Shown here piece by piece: positions 7,788-14,250 of a DNA stretch of 15,991 nt (positions are counted from its first letter, which is position 1; each line of letters opens with the position of its first letter). The notes under the pieces are model-generated. The model was given only the letters and a program-made list of their open reading frames with translations, was not told where the DNA came from and did no database searches. This stretch comes from Rhodoferax sp. (GTDB lineage Bacteria; Pseudomonadota; Gammaproteobacteria; Burkholderiales; Burkholderiaceae_C). The stretch is taken from positions 1 through 15,991 of the forward strand of contig JAQSDS010000405.1 of NCBI GenBank assembly GCA_029946045.1. Direction: 5' to 3'. The translations under genes were made by a program, and so were the position numbers.

Positions 7788-8485
7788 GGCAAGGGGTGCT
7801 CCAGGGTTGGGGTCGGTAGCGTCGTGGGCTGGCAAAAGCCGTGCATCAGCATGTCAAGTTGGGCGCTCAGATAGCGGTGGGGATCAAGTTGCGCATGGTC
7901 GTCACAACAGGTGTTTAAGGAATGTTTCCAAAGCGCCAGGAACAACATCGGCGCCAGCACCAAATAGACCCCATACGACACATCCATCGGACGAAATTCA
8001 CCGCGATCCATGCCGCGCTGCAGGATGCGTTTGATCAGCGTGTTGCCCGGTTGCATCACTTCGTGCTGGTAGAAGCTGGCCAGTTCCGGAAAATTTTGGG
8101 CCTCGCTCATCATCAGTTTGGGGATGCCGCTGGCCTGGGTGGAACCAATGCGCTCCCACCAACCGAATAAGCAGTAGCGCAACATGTCGGGTGTGTTGCC
8201 TTCAAAGCGGTCGAACTTATCGTTCCATTCGGCAAAACGGCCAGAAATGTTTTCGCGCACGACCGCTTTGAACAGTTCAAGCTTGCTTGGGAAATACAAA
8301 AACAAGGTGCCCTTGGAGACCCCGGCACGTTGCGCTACTTCTTCCACGCGGGTCGCGGCAAAGCCTTTTTCGACAAACAGGTCGAGAGCAGCGGCCAGCA
8401 GTTCTCCGGGGCGTGCCTCTTTGCGACGCGAGCGCCGGATGGGGCGGTCTGATGTACGGGTATCTTGCGGTGGGGAATCTGGCAT
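7784..8485 (-). CDS. TetR-family transcriptional repressor, likely autoregulated repressor of the efflux operon
   Basis: DNA-binding regulator of 233 residues. The TetR N-terminal helix-turn-helix domain covers about 24-76, including LLAAALDLFVEKGFAATRV (29-47), EEVAQRAGVSKGTLFLYF (48-65) and the family hallmark PSKLELFKAVV. A basic stretch RRSRRKEARP (17-26) precedes it. The C-terminal part (about 80-233) is the variable helical ligand domain with aromatic and Met-rich segments suited to hydrophobic ligands. The start at 8485 fits the family; an upstream Met at 8548 would translate straight through the promoter and operator. The stop overlaps the adaptor ATG. The palindrome immediately upstream suggests autorepression released by a pump substrate. 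No ribosome site is obvious. Confidence 0.92.
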   Translation of the reverse strand: MPDSPPQDTRTSDRPIRRSRRKEARPGELLAAALDLFVEKGFAATRVEEVAQRAGVSKGTLFLYFPSKLELFKAVVRENISGRFAEWNDKFDRFEGNTPDMLRYCLFGWWERIGSTQASGIPKLMMSEAQNFPELASFYQHEVMQPGNTLIKRILQRGMDRGEFRPMDVSYGVYLVLAPMLFLALWKHSLNTCCDDHAQLDPHRYLSAQLDMLMHGFCQPTTLPTPTLEHPLP

Positions 8486-8490
8486 CGAAT

Positions 8491-8510
8491 TAATGACTAT
8501 TGAGTTATTA
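8491..8510 (-). promoter_or_regulatory. Palindromic operator for the TetR-family repressor
   Basis: Spaced palindrome with arms TAAT-g-ACT (8491-8498) and AGT-t-ATTA (8503-8510) around a 4-base centre; 7 of the 8 arm positions pair. It begins 5 bases before the repressor ATG and abuts the predicted -10, so a bound dimer would cover the transcription start. Size and symmetry suit TetR-family dimers. The link to this repressor is inferred from position. Confidence 0.7.
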
Positions 8511-8539
8511 GTGTAGCGTGCAGCGGTTTGGGGTGTCAA
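8510..8539 (-). promoter_or_regulatory. Sigma-70-type promoter of the tetR-efflux run
   Basis: On the minus strand a perfect TTGACA -35 (8539-8534) is followed after 18 bases by a TACACT -10 (8515-8510). The predicted start near 8503 falls inside the operator palindrome. The placement is what a repressor-controlled promoter would look like. It is predicted by eye only. Confidence 0.65.
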
Positions 8540-8631
8540 TTCACACAAAGACCCAAGCGCATCAGGTTTCTCGTTTTGCAGCTAGCATGACCGTATCAGT
8601 TGTTGAATTCAATTTACCAAAGGGCCAAGGC

Positions 8632-9180
8632 ATGCAAGCAGCAAATCACATCATCACCCTGGGCGGAGGTTGCTTTTGGTGCACTGAGGCGGTTTTTGTC
8701 CGGGTCAAGGGCGTGCTCGACGTGGAGTCGGGCTATTGCAATGGTGACACCCTGCAGCCCAGCTACGAGCAGGTGTGCACTGGGCGCACCGGACACAACG
8801 AGGTGGTCAAGCTGGTCTATGACCCGGCGCAGATCAGTGTGCGTGACATTCTGGAGATTTTCTTTGTCATTCACGACCCGACCACCCTCAATGCCCAGGG
8901 CAATGACCATGGCACGCAGTACCGCAGCGGCATTTATTTCAGCACGCCAGAACAGCAGCAGGAGGCGCTGGCGCTGATCGCAGAACTCGGCGACAGTGGC
9001 GCTTACCCGCGTGCCATCGTCACCGAGGTGCTGCCGCAAGCCAATTACTGGCCGGCAGAAGACTATCACCAGAATTTTTTTGAGAATCACCCAAACCAGG
9101 GCTATTGCATGGCTGTGGCCGCCCCGAAGGTGGCCAAGTTTCGCAAGACCTTTGCGCGCTTGCAGAAGTCAGACCGATAA
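8632..9180 (+). CDS. msrA: Peptide methionine sulfoxide reductase MsrA
   Basis: Reduces the S-epimer of methionine sulfoxide in proteins, using thioredoxin; cytoplasmic repair enzyme of 182 residues. The catalytic motif is GGGCFWCTE with nucleophile C14. E57 (GHNEVV), D92 and Y97 (GNDHGTQYRS) fall at exactly the spacing of E94, D129 and Y134 relative to C51 in the E. coli enzyme. C159 in NQGYC is the likely resolving cysteine. C17, C36 and C49 are further cysteines; C36 replaces a normally Ala/Gly position in the GYAGG-type motif (here GYCNG). I chose the ATG at 8632 (AAGGG 8 bases upstream); an alternative ATG at 8587 would add 15 residues without a visible ribosome site. clpS starts 9 bases after the stop, which suggests joint transcription. 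Confidence 0.95.
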   Translation: MQAANHIITLGGGCFWCTEAVFVRVKGVLDVESGYCNGDTLQPSYEQVCTGRTGHNEVVKLVYDPAQISVRDILEIFFVIHDPTTLNAQGNDHGTQYRSGIYFSTPEQQQEALALIAELGDSGAYPRAIVTEVLPQANYWPAEDYHQNFFENHPNQGYCMAVAAPKVAKFRKTFARLQKSDR

Positions 9181-9189
9181 AATCGACCC

Positions 9190-9543
9190 ATGGCCACCAA
9201 AATCCCCAAAATTGTTCCTGCTCAACCTGTTCTTCCTGCCGAAAGCGATGGCACCGTGGTGCTGGAGCGCCGCACCCAGCGCACCAAACCACCCCAGATG
9301 TACCAGGTGCTGATGCTCAACGACGACTACACACCGATGGAGTTTGTGGTGATGGTGTTGCAGGAGTTCTTCAGTAAAGACCTGGAAACCTCAACCCGGA
9401 TCATGCTCAAAATCCACCTGGAGGGCAAAGCGGTTTGCGGCGTTTATTCCCGCGATGTGGCGGCCACCAAGGTCGACCAGGTGTTGGACGCGGTGGCCAA
9501 GGCGGGGCATCCGCTCAAGTGCCTTTGTGAACCTGTTGCGTAG
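9190..9543 (+). CDS. clpS: ATP-dependent Clp protease adaptor ClpS
   Basis: N-recognin that binds proteins with N-terminal Leu, Phe, Tyr or Trp and delivers them to ClpAP. The 117 residues consist of a flexible N-terminal arm (about 1-33) and the ClpS core. The core has [19 protein letters not shown] (34-52) with the N-degron pocket residues N-D-D, the helix VVMVLQEFF, and the pocket histidine in [13 protein letters not shown], equivalent to E. coli H66 in VHYQGKA. The C-terminal [10 protein letters not shown] matches the family ending. The start at 9190 follows the msrA stop by 9 bases; its ribosome site is poor, in line with coupling to msrA. clpA follows 85 bases later, the usual order. 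Confidence 0.97.
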   Translation: MATKIPKIVPAQPVLPAESDGTVVLERRTQRTKPPQMYQVLMLNDDYTPMEFVVMVLQEFFSKDLETSTRIMLKIHLEGKAVCGVYSRDVAATKVDQVLDAVAKAGHPLKCLCEPVA

Positions 9544-9628
9544 CAAGAGATTGAATCCTGACTTTCGCAAATGAATTAGAAATCCGATTACAGTTGAAAC
9601 CTGAAACAAAAGCTATCAAAGGAACTTT

Positions 9629-11956
9629 ATGATTGCCCAAGAACTGGAAGTCAGTCTCCACATGGCGTTTGTTGAGGCGCGTCAACAGCGCCACGAATTC
9701 ATCACGGTGGAACATTTGCTGTTGGCCTTGCTGGACAACCCCAGCGCGGCCGAAGTGTTGCGTGCCTGCTCGGCCAATATCGACGATTTGCGCAAGTCCC
9801 TGATCACCTTCATCAAGGACAACACGCCGCAAGTGGCCGGTACCGACGACGTGGACACCCAGCCCACGCTGGGTTTCCAGCGCGTCATTCAGCGTGCCAT
9901 CATGCACGTGCAGTCCACGGGCAGCGGCAAAAAAGAGGTGACCGGTGCCAATGTGCTGGTGGCCATTTTTGGTGAAAAAGACTCGCATGCGGTCTACTAC
10001 CTGCATCAGCAGGGGGTGACGCGCCTGGATGTGGTCAATTTCATCGCCCACGGCATCAAAAAGAGTGACCCGCCCGAGCCTGCCCGGTCGGCCGACAACC
10101 CAGCCGAGGCCGAGGAAGGTGCTGCTGAAAAGAACGAAAAGTCTTCGCCGCTGGAGCAGTTCACGCAAAACCTGAACCAGCTCGCCAAAGAGGGCAAGAT
10201 CGATCCGCTGATCGGGCGTGACTACGAGGTCGAGCGGGTCATTCAGATTTTGTGCCGGCGCCGCAAGAACAACCCGCTGTTGGTGGGCGAGGCCGGTGTT
10301 GGCAAGACCGCCATCGCCGAAGGCCTGGCCTGGCGTATCACGCAAAAAGACGTGCCCGAGATCCTGGCCGACTCCATCGTCTACTCGCTCGACATGGGTG
10401 CCCTGCTGGCGGGGACCAAGTACCGAGGTGATTTTGAGCAACGGCTCAAGGGCGTGCTGAAGGCGCTCAAGGACAAGCCCAACACGGTGTTGTTCATTGA
10501 CGAAATCCACACCCTGATTGGCGCTGGCGCCGCCTCGGGCGGTACGCTGGATGCCTCCAACCTGCTCAAGCCGGCTTTGAGCTCGGGTGCGCTCAAATGC
10601 ATTGGTGCCACCACCTTCACCGAATACCGTGGCATTTTTGAAAAAGATGCGGCCCTGTCGCGTCGCTTCCAGAAAATCGATGTGGTCGAGCCCACGGTGG
10701 AACAAACGGTAGAAATTCTCAAGGGCCTCAAGTCGCGTTTCGAGGAGCATCACAACGTCAAGTACGCGTTGGCGGCCTTGCAGGCAGCAGCCGAGTTGAG
10801 TGCCAAGTACATCAACGACCGCCATTTGCCAGACAAGGCCATCGATGTGATTGACGAGGCCGGTGCTGCTCAACGCATCCTGCCGCCGTCCAAGCGCAAA
10901 AAGATCATCAGCAAGGCCGAGGTCGAAGACATCGTGGCCAAGATTGCCCGCATTCCACCAGCCAATGTGTCCAACGATGACCGCGGCAAGCTCAAAACGC
11001 TGGAGCGCGATTTGCGCAATGTGGTGTTTGGTCAGGACAAGGCGCTCGACATGCTGGCTTCGGCCGTGAAGATGTCACGCTCGGGTCTGGGCAAGGGCGA
11101 CAAGCCGATTGGCACCTTCTTGTTCAGCGGTCCGACCGGCGTGGGAAAAACCGAATCGGCCAAGCAATTGGCCTACATCATGGGCATCGAGCTGATCCGA
11201 TTTGACATGAGCGAGTACATGGAGCAGCACGCCGTGAGCCGCCTCATTGGCGCGCCCCCGGGCTACGTCGGGTTCGATCAGGGTGGTTTGCTGACCGAGG
11301 CCATCACCAAAAAACCGCACTGTGTGCTCTTGCTCGACGAAATCGAGAAGGCGCATCCGGCCATTTTCAATGTGCTGCTGCAGGTCATGGACCATGGCAC
11401 GCTGACCGACAACAACGGTCGCAAGGCTGACTTCCGCAATGTCATCATCGTCATGACCACCAATGCCGGTGCCGAGACCATGAACAAGGCCACCATCGGC
11501 TTCACCAACCCGCGCGAGGCGGGTGACGAAATGGCCGACATCAAGCGCATGTTTACCCCCGAGTTCCGTAACCGGCTCGATGCCATTGTGAGCTTCAAGG
11601 CGCTCGATGAAAACGTGATTTTGCGGGTGGTCGACAAGTTCCTGTTGCAACTGGAAGCCCAGCTGGCGGACAAAAAAGTCGAGGTCACCTTTACCGACAA
11701 GTTGCGTAAGCATCTGGCCAAAAAAGGGTTCGACCCGTTGATGGGAGCGCGGCCGATGCAGCGCCTGATTCAGGACACGATTCGCCGCGCCCTGGCCGAC
11801 GAATTGCTTTTTGGACGCTTGGTTGACGGCGGACGCCTGACCGTGGAGCTTGACGATAGCGACGAAAGCAAGACCGACGTCCTGCTCGACATCCAACCCT
11901 TGCCCAAAAAAGAGGGCAAATCCAAGCCGGAAGTTCAGGAATCGGCGACCACCTGA
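9629..11956 (+). CDS. clpA: ATP-dependent Clp protease ATPase subunit ClpA
   Basis: Hexameric AAA+ unfoldase that feeds substrates into ClpP; 775 residues against 758 in E. coli. The N-domain (about 1-143) binds ClpS. It is followed by an acidic linker (about 146-172). AAA domain 1 has Walker A GEAGVGKT (220-227) and Walker B VLFIDE (287-292). AAA domain 2 has Walker A GPTGVGKT (501-508) and Walker B VLLLDE (566-571). The ClpP-docking loop is present as IGF (623-625; IGL in E. coli). There is no ClpB-type middle domain, so this is ClpA and not ClpB or ClpC. A Lys-rich tail ends the protein. The start has AAAGGAA 5-6 bases upstream. The 85 bases before it show no convincing promoter. A strong terminator follows. 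Confidence 0.98.
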   Translation: MIAQELEVSLHMAFVEARQQRHEFITVEHLLLALLDNPSAAEVLRACSANIDDLRKSLITFIKDNTPQVAGTDDVDTQPTLGFQRVIQRAIMHVQSTGSGKKEVTGANVLVAIFGEKDSHAVYYLHQQGVTRLDVVNFIAHGIKKSDPPEPARSADNPAEAEEGAAEKNEKSSPLEQFTQNLNQLAKEGKIDPLIGRDYEVERVIQILCRRRKNNPLLVGEAGVGKTAIAEGLAWRITQKDVPEILADSIVYSLDMGALLAGTKYRGDFEQRLKGVLKALKDKPNTVLFIDEIHTLIGAGAASGGTLDASNLLKPALSSGALKCIGATTFTEYRGIFEKDAALSRRFQKIDVVEPTVEQTVEILKGLKSRFEEHHNVKYALAALQAAAELSAKYINDRHLPDKAIDVIDEAGAAQRILPPSKRKKIISKAEVEDIVAKIARIPPANVSNDDRGKLKTLERDLRNVVFGQDKALDMLASAVKMSRSGLGKGDKPIGTFLFSGPTGVGKTESAKQLAYIMGIELIRFDMSEYMEQHAVSRLIGAPPGYVGFDQGGLLTEAITKKPHCVLLLDEIEKAHPAIFNVLLQVMDHGTLTDNNGRKADFRNVIIVMTTNAGAETMNKATIGFTNPREAGDEMADIKRMFTPEFRNRLDAIVSFKALDENVILRVVDKFLLQLEAQLADKKVEVTFTDKLRKHLAKKGFDPLMGARPMQRLIQDTIRRALADELLFGRLVDGGRLTVELDDSDESKTDVLLDIQPLPKKEGKSKPEVQESATT

Positions 11957-11971
11957 GTTGGCCAACGTAAC

Positions 11972-12015
11972 AAAGCCCCGTTCAAGCTGCGATGGCAAGC
12001 TGAACGGGGCTTTTT
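11972..12015 (+). terminator. Rho-independent terminator after clpA
   Basis: A 13-bp perfect stem (11972-11984 with 12001-12013, core GCCCCGTTCA/TGAACGGGGC) with a 16-base loop and a T-run at 12011-12015, starting 16 bases after the clpA stop. On the minus strand the stem is followed by TTTGTT, so it may also act on transcripts from the converging lipoprotein gene. Confidence 0.9.
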
Positions 12016-12104
12016 AGTGGGCGACGGTATCTTGTGGGAGGCCCGCCTCGGGCCGATGGAGGTCATGCCCTGGTCAGACCAGCGTCTGAACTGGTTTTGC
12101 CAAC

Positions 12105-12719
12105 TTATTCCAAGCCCAGCAAATTCGACAAGGCGGCTGTATCCATGGCGCCGTTGAAACTGACGATGGCGCCTGTTTTGCGGTGCTTGCCCAGTAAAAA
12201 CGGTACCGATTCCACGCCCAGCTGGTTCAATAACTGGGTATTTTTGGTGATGGCCTGCTTCATCTCTTCGGTCACATCGGCGCTGGCTGACATGCCGCCG
12301 GTGCCTGCCAGCAAGGACTGTTCGTGCGCGGTCATGGCGTCCACCGGATTGGCGGCGCTCAGCAAAGCGGCACCTTGCGGCACGCTTTTGGTCGGGTTAA
12401 ACGAGATTGGGATCCAGACAAATTTCACTTTGTCGAGCAGCGGCAGTGATGCCTGCCACAAACGGCCGCAGTGCGGGCATTGCGGATCAAACAGCACATA
12501 GACCGGTTGCGCGCTCATGAGCGCCCCGACCGTGAAGCCTTTGCCCTGGGACGCGACCAGGTCGTAACTTGAGCCGGCCTGGGCCGCAGGCGCGGCTGCT
12601 GCCGGTGCGGCGCTGGACGGATTCGGGGTGGTACCAGGGGTGTCGGTTTTGGAGCAGCCGACCACGGACAGAACGAGCGCTGCGGTGAGTGTGAGGGTGG
12701 TGATGTTCATGCTTGTCAT
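12105..12719 (-). CDS. Thioredoxin-fold lipoprotein with CPHC motif (DsbC/DsbG-like)
   Basis: Predicted periplasm-facing lipoprotein of 204 residues. The signal peptide ends in a lipobox LSVVGC (C22 lipidated, with Ser next, favouring the outer membrane). An Ala/Pro/Ser-rich linker follows (about 28-52), then a thioredoxin-like domain: VYVLFDPQCPHCGRLW (73-88) with redox pair C81/C84 and a helical insertion (about 115-165). SVPFLL (171-176) carries the expected cis-Pro P173. FDPQCPHC and the insertion recall DsbC/DsbG, which reduce or isomerise disulfides, but the N-terminal dimerisation domain of those proteins is missing. The function is therefore left at thiol-disulfide exchange. Start 12719 or the second Met at 12710 are both possible; neither has a good ribosome site. 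The gene follows the outer-membrane channel by 55 bases and may be co-transcribed. Confidence 0.85.
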   Translation of the reverse strand: MTSMNITTLTLTAALVLSVVGCSKTDTPGTTPNPSSAAPAAAAPAAQAGSSYDLVASQGKGFTVGALMSAQPVYVLFDPQCPHCGRLWQASLPLLDKVKFVWIPISFNPTKSVPQGAALLSAANPVDAMTAHEQSLLAGTGGMSASADVTEEMKQAITKNTQLLNQLGVESVPFLLGKHRKTGAIVSFNGAMDTAALSNLLGLE

Positions 12720-12774
12720 TCAATCAATAGGAAATACCTTGCACCTTGAGCCAAAGTGACAAGTGACCGGATTG

Positions 12775-14250
12775 TCAGGGTAATTGTGATGCTACCCCGC
12801 TTGGTGGGGTTGAAAGGCCGGCGGCCACCGGGGTGCCACCGCCCAGTGTTTTGAACAGTGCAATCTGATTTTGCAGGCTGGCCAGTCGGGTTTGCACCAG
12901 CGCCTGCTGGGCGGCAAAGAGGGCGCGTTGGGCATCGAGCCATTCGAGTTGGTTGGCCACGCCATGCTGCAAGCGAAGCTGCGTCAATTTGCTGCGTGCG
13001 GCTTCAGCGTCCAGCAGGGCTTGCTGGGCCTGCAGTTGTTCCACCAGCGTGGCCCGACTGGCCAGGCCATCGGCGACTTCGCGGAAGGCGCTTTGAATGG
13101 CTTTTTCATACTGCGCCACGGCCACTTCGCGCCCGACTCTTGCCGCGTCCAGATTGGCCTGGTTACGCCCGGCGTCAAAGATGGGCAGCACCAGTTGCGG
13201 CGCCAGCGTCCAGCCCCAGGAACCGCTCTCGAACAGCCCTGACAGCGCGCTGCTGGCCGAACCCGCGCCAGCCGTGAGGCTGATACGTGGGAAAAATGCG
13301 GCCCGGGCAGCGCCAATGTTGGCATGGCTGGCCAACAAAGTTTGCTCGGCTTGGCGAATGTCAGGCCGTCGGGCCAGCAGATCGGAGGGAAGCCCGGCAG
13401 GCAACTCGGCAAACACCAGTTGCCCCAGCTTGTCCGGCGTCCATTGTGCGCGCTGGCTCTCGCGGAGGGGCTGCCCAAGTAGCAGCGTCAAGGCGTTTTC
13501 GTCGAGTGCGCGCTGGCGCACTTGCTGGGCCAGCGTGACGCGGGTGGACGCCAGCAGGGTTTGTGCGCTGCGGCGATCAAATTCCGAGGCGGCCCCATGC
13601 TCGAGCTTGAGTTCAACCAGCTTGAGCGATTCAGCGCGAGAGTCGAGTGCCTGCCGAGATACGGCCAAGAGTTCTTCGTCAGCCAGCAGGTTCAACCAGG
13701 TCTGCACCACTGTGGCAATCAGGCTGATCTGTACTGTCTGGGCCGCTTCTGCGCTGGCCAGGACCTGGGCCAGGGCTTGTTCCTTGAGGCTGGCGACCCG
13801 ACCAAAGAAATCAAGCTCGTAAGCGGTCACCGTCAGACCGGCACTGTAAGTGCTGTTGATGGACCCGTTGCTGTTGGGGCTGCGTGAGCCCAGGGCAGCG
13901 GCGTTGAGGGTGGGGAACTGGTCGGCCTGGCGCACACCAAGCTGGGCGCGGGCCTGTTCGATGGTAAGCAGTGCGACGCGCAGGTCCCGGTTGTTCGTCA
14001 GCGCGGTAGCGATGAGCTGGCGCAGCGCCGGGTCGGAAAAGTAATCTTGCCAGTTCAGGACAGCCGAGCTGGCGGCGCTGCTTGTGCCATCGGTCGCCTT
14101 GACTCCGGCTGAAGCTGGCCACTGCGACGCGACTGGCGCGCCGGGGCGTTCGTAACTTGGCATGAGTGAGCAACCAGCTAAGAACGTCATGGCTGCAAGC
14201 GCCACCGTGCTTGACAGCACCAAGCGTTTTGTCTTTGAGCTGTTATTCAT
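12775..14250 (-). CDS. OprM/NodT-family outer-membrane efflux lipoprotein
   Basis: Outer-membrane channel of a tripartite RND pump; 491 residues. The signal peptide ends in lipobox LAGC (24-27; C27 lipidated, Ser next), followed by SLMPSYERPGAPVA, very close to the start of mature OprM. Two OEP repeats follow: NNRDLRVALLTIEQARAQLG near the start of the first and LASHANIGAARAAFFPRISL in the second, then GWTLAPQLVLPIFDAGRNQA, a hallmark of the family. I chose the ATG at 14250 because GGGAG lies 9 bases upstream and it overlaps the permease end by 8 bases (ATGAATAA), indicating coupled translation. The frame extends further upstream to 14352 but that would run deep into the permease gene. The stop is at 12777-12775. 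Confidence 0.94.
   Translation of the reverse strand: MNNSSKTKRLVLSSTVALAAMTFLAGCSLMPSYERPGAPVASQWPASAGVKATDGTSSAASSAVLNWQDYFSDPALRQLIATALTNNRDLRVALLTIEQARAQLGVRQADQFPTLNAAALGSRSPNSNGSINSTYSAGLTVTAYELDFFGRVASLKEQALAQVLASAEAAQTVQISLIATVVQTWLNLLADEELLAVSRQALDSRAESLKLVELKLEHGAASEFDRRSAQTLLASTRVTLAQQVRQRALDENALTLLLGQPLRESQRAQWTPDKLGQLVFAELPAGLPSDLLARRPDIRQAEQTLLASHANIGAARAAFFPRISLTAGAGSASSALSGLFESGSWGWTLAPQLVLPIFDAGRNQANLDAARVGREVAVAQYEKAIQSAFREVADGLASRATLVEQLQAQQALLDAEAARSKLTQLRLQHGVANQLEWLDAQRALFAAQQALVQTRLASLQNQIALFKTLGGGTPVAAGLSTPPSGVASQLP

Noticed and set aside
8486..8548. Earlier start for the TetR protein
   Set aside because: It would translate through the operator palindrome and the -10; family N-termini begin near 8485.
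9515..10873. Long open frame antisense to clpA, and a second one at 11075-11998
   Set aside because: They lie opposite a highly conserved gene, have low-complexity His/Gly/Gln/Arg composition and no domain. They are shadows caused by the codon bias of clpA.
12074..12089. 6-bp hairpin TCAGAC/GTCTGA between clpA and the lipoprotein gene
   Set aside because: No T-run follows on the minus strand and only a distant TTTT on plus; the strong clpA terminator already explains the region.
12755..12767. Short direct repeat of GTGAC before the lipoprotein gene
   Set aside because: Two copies of five bases only; too short to support a regulatory or mobile-element claim.
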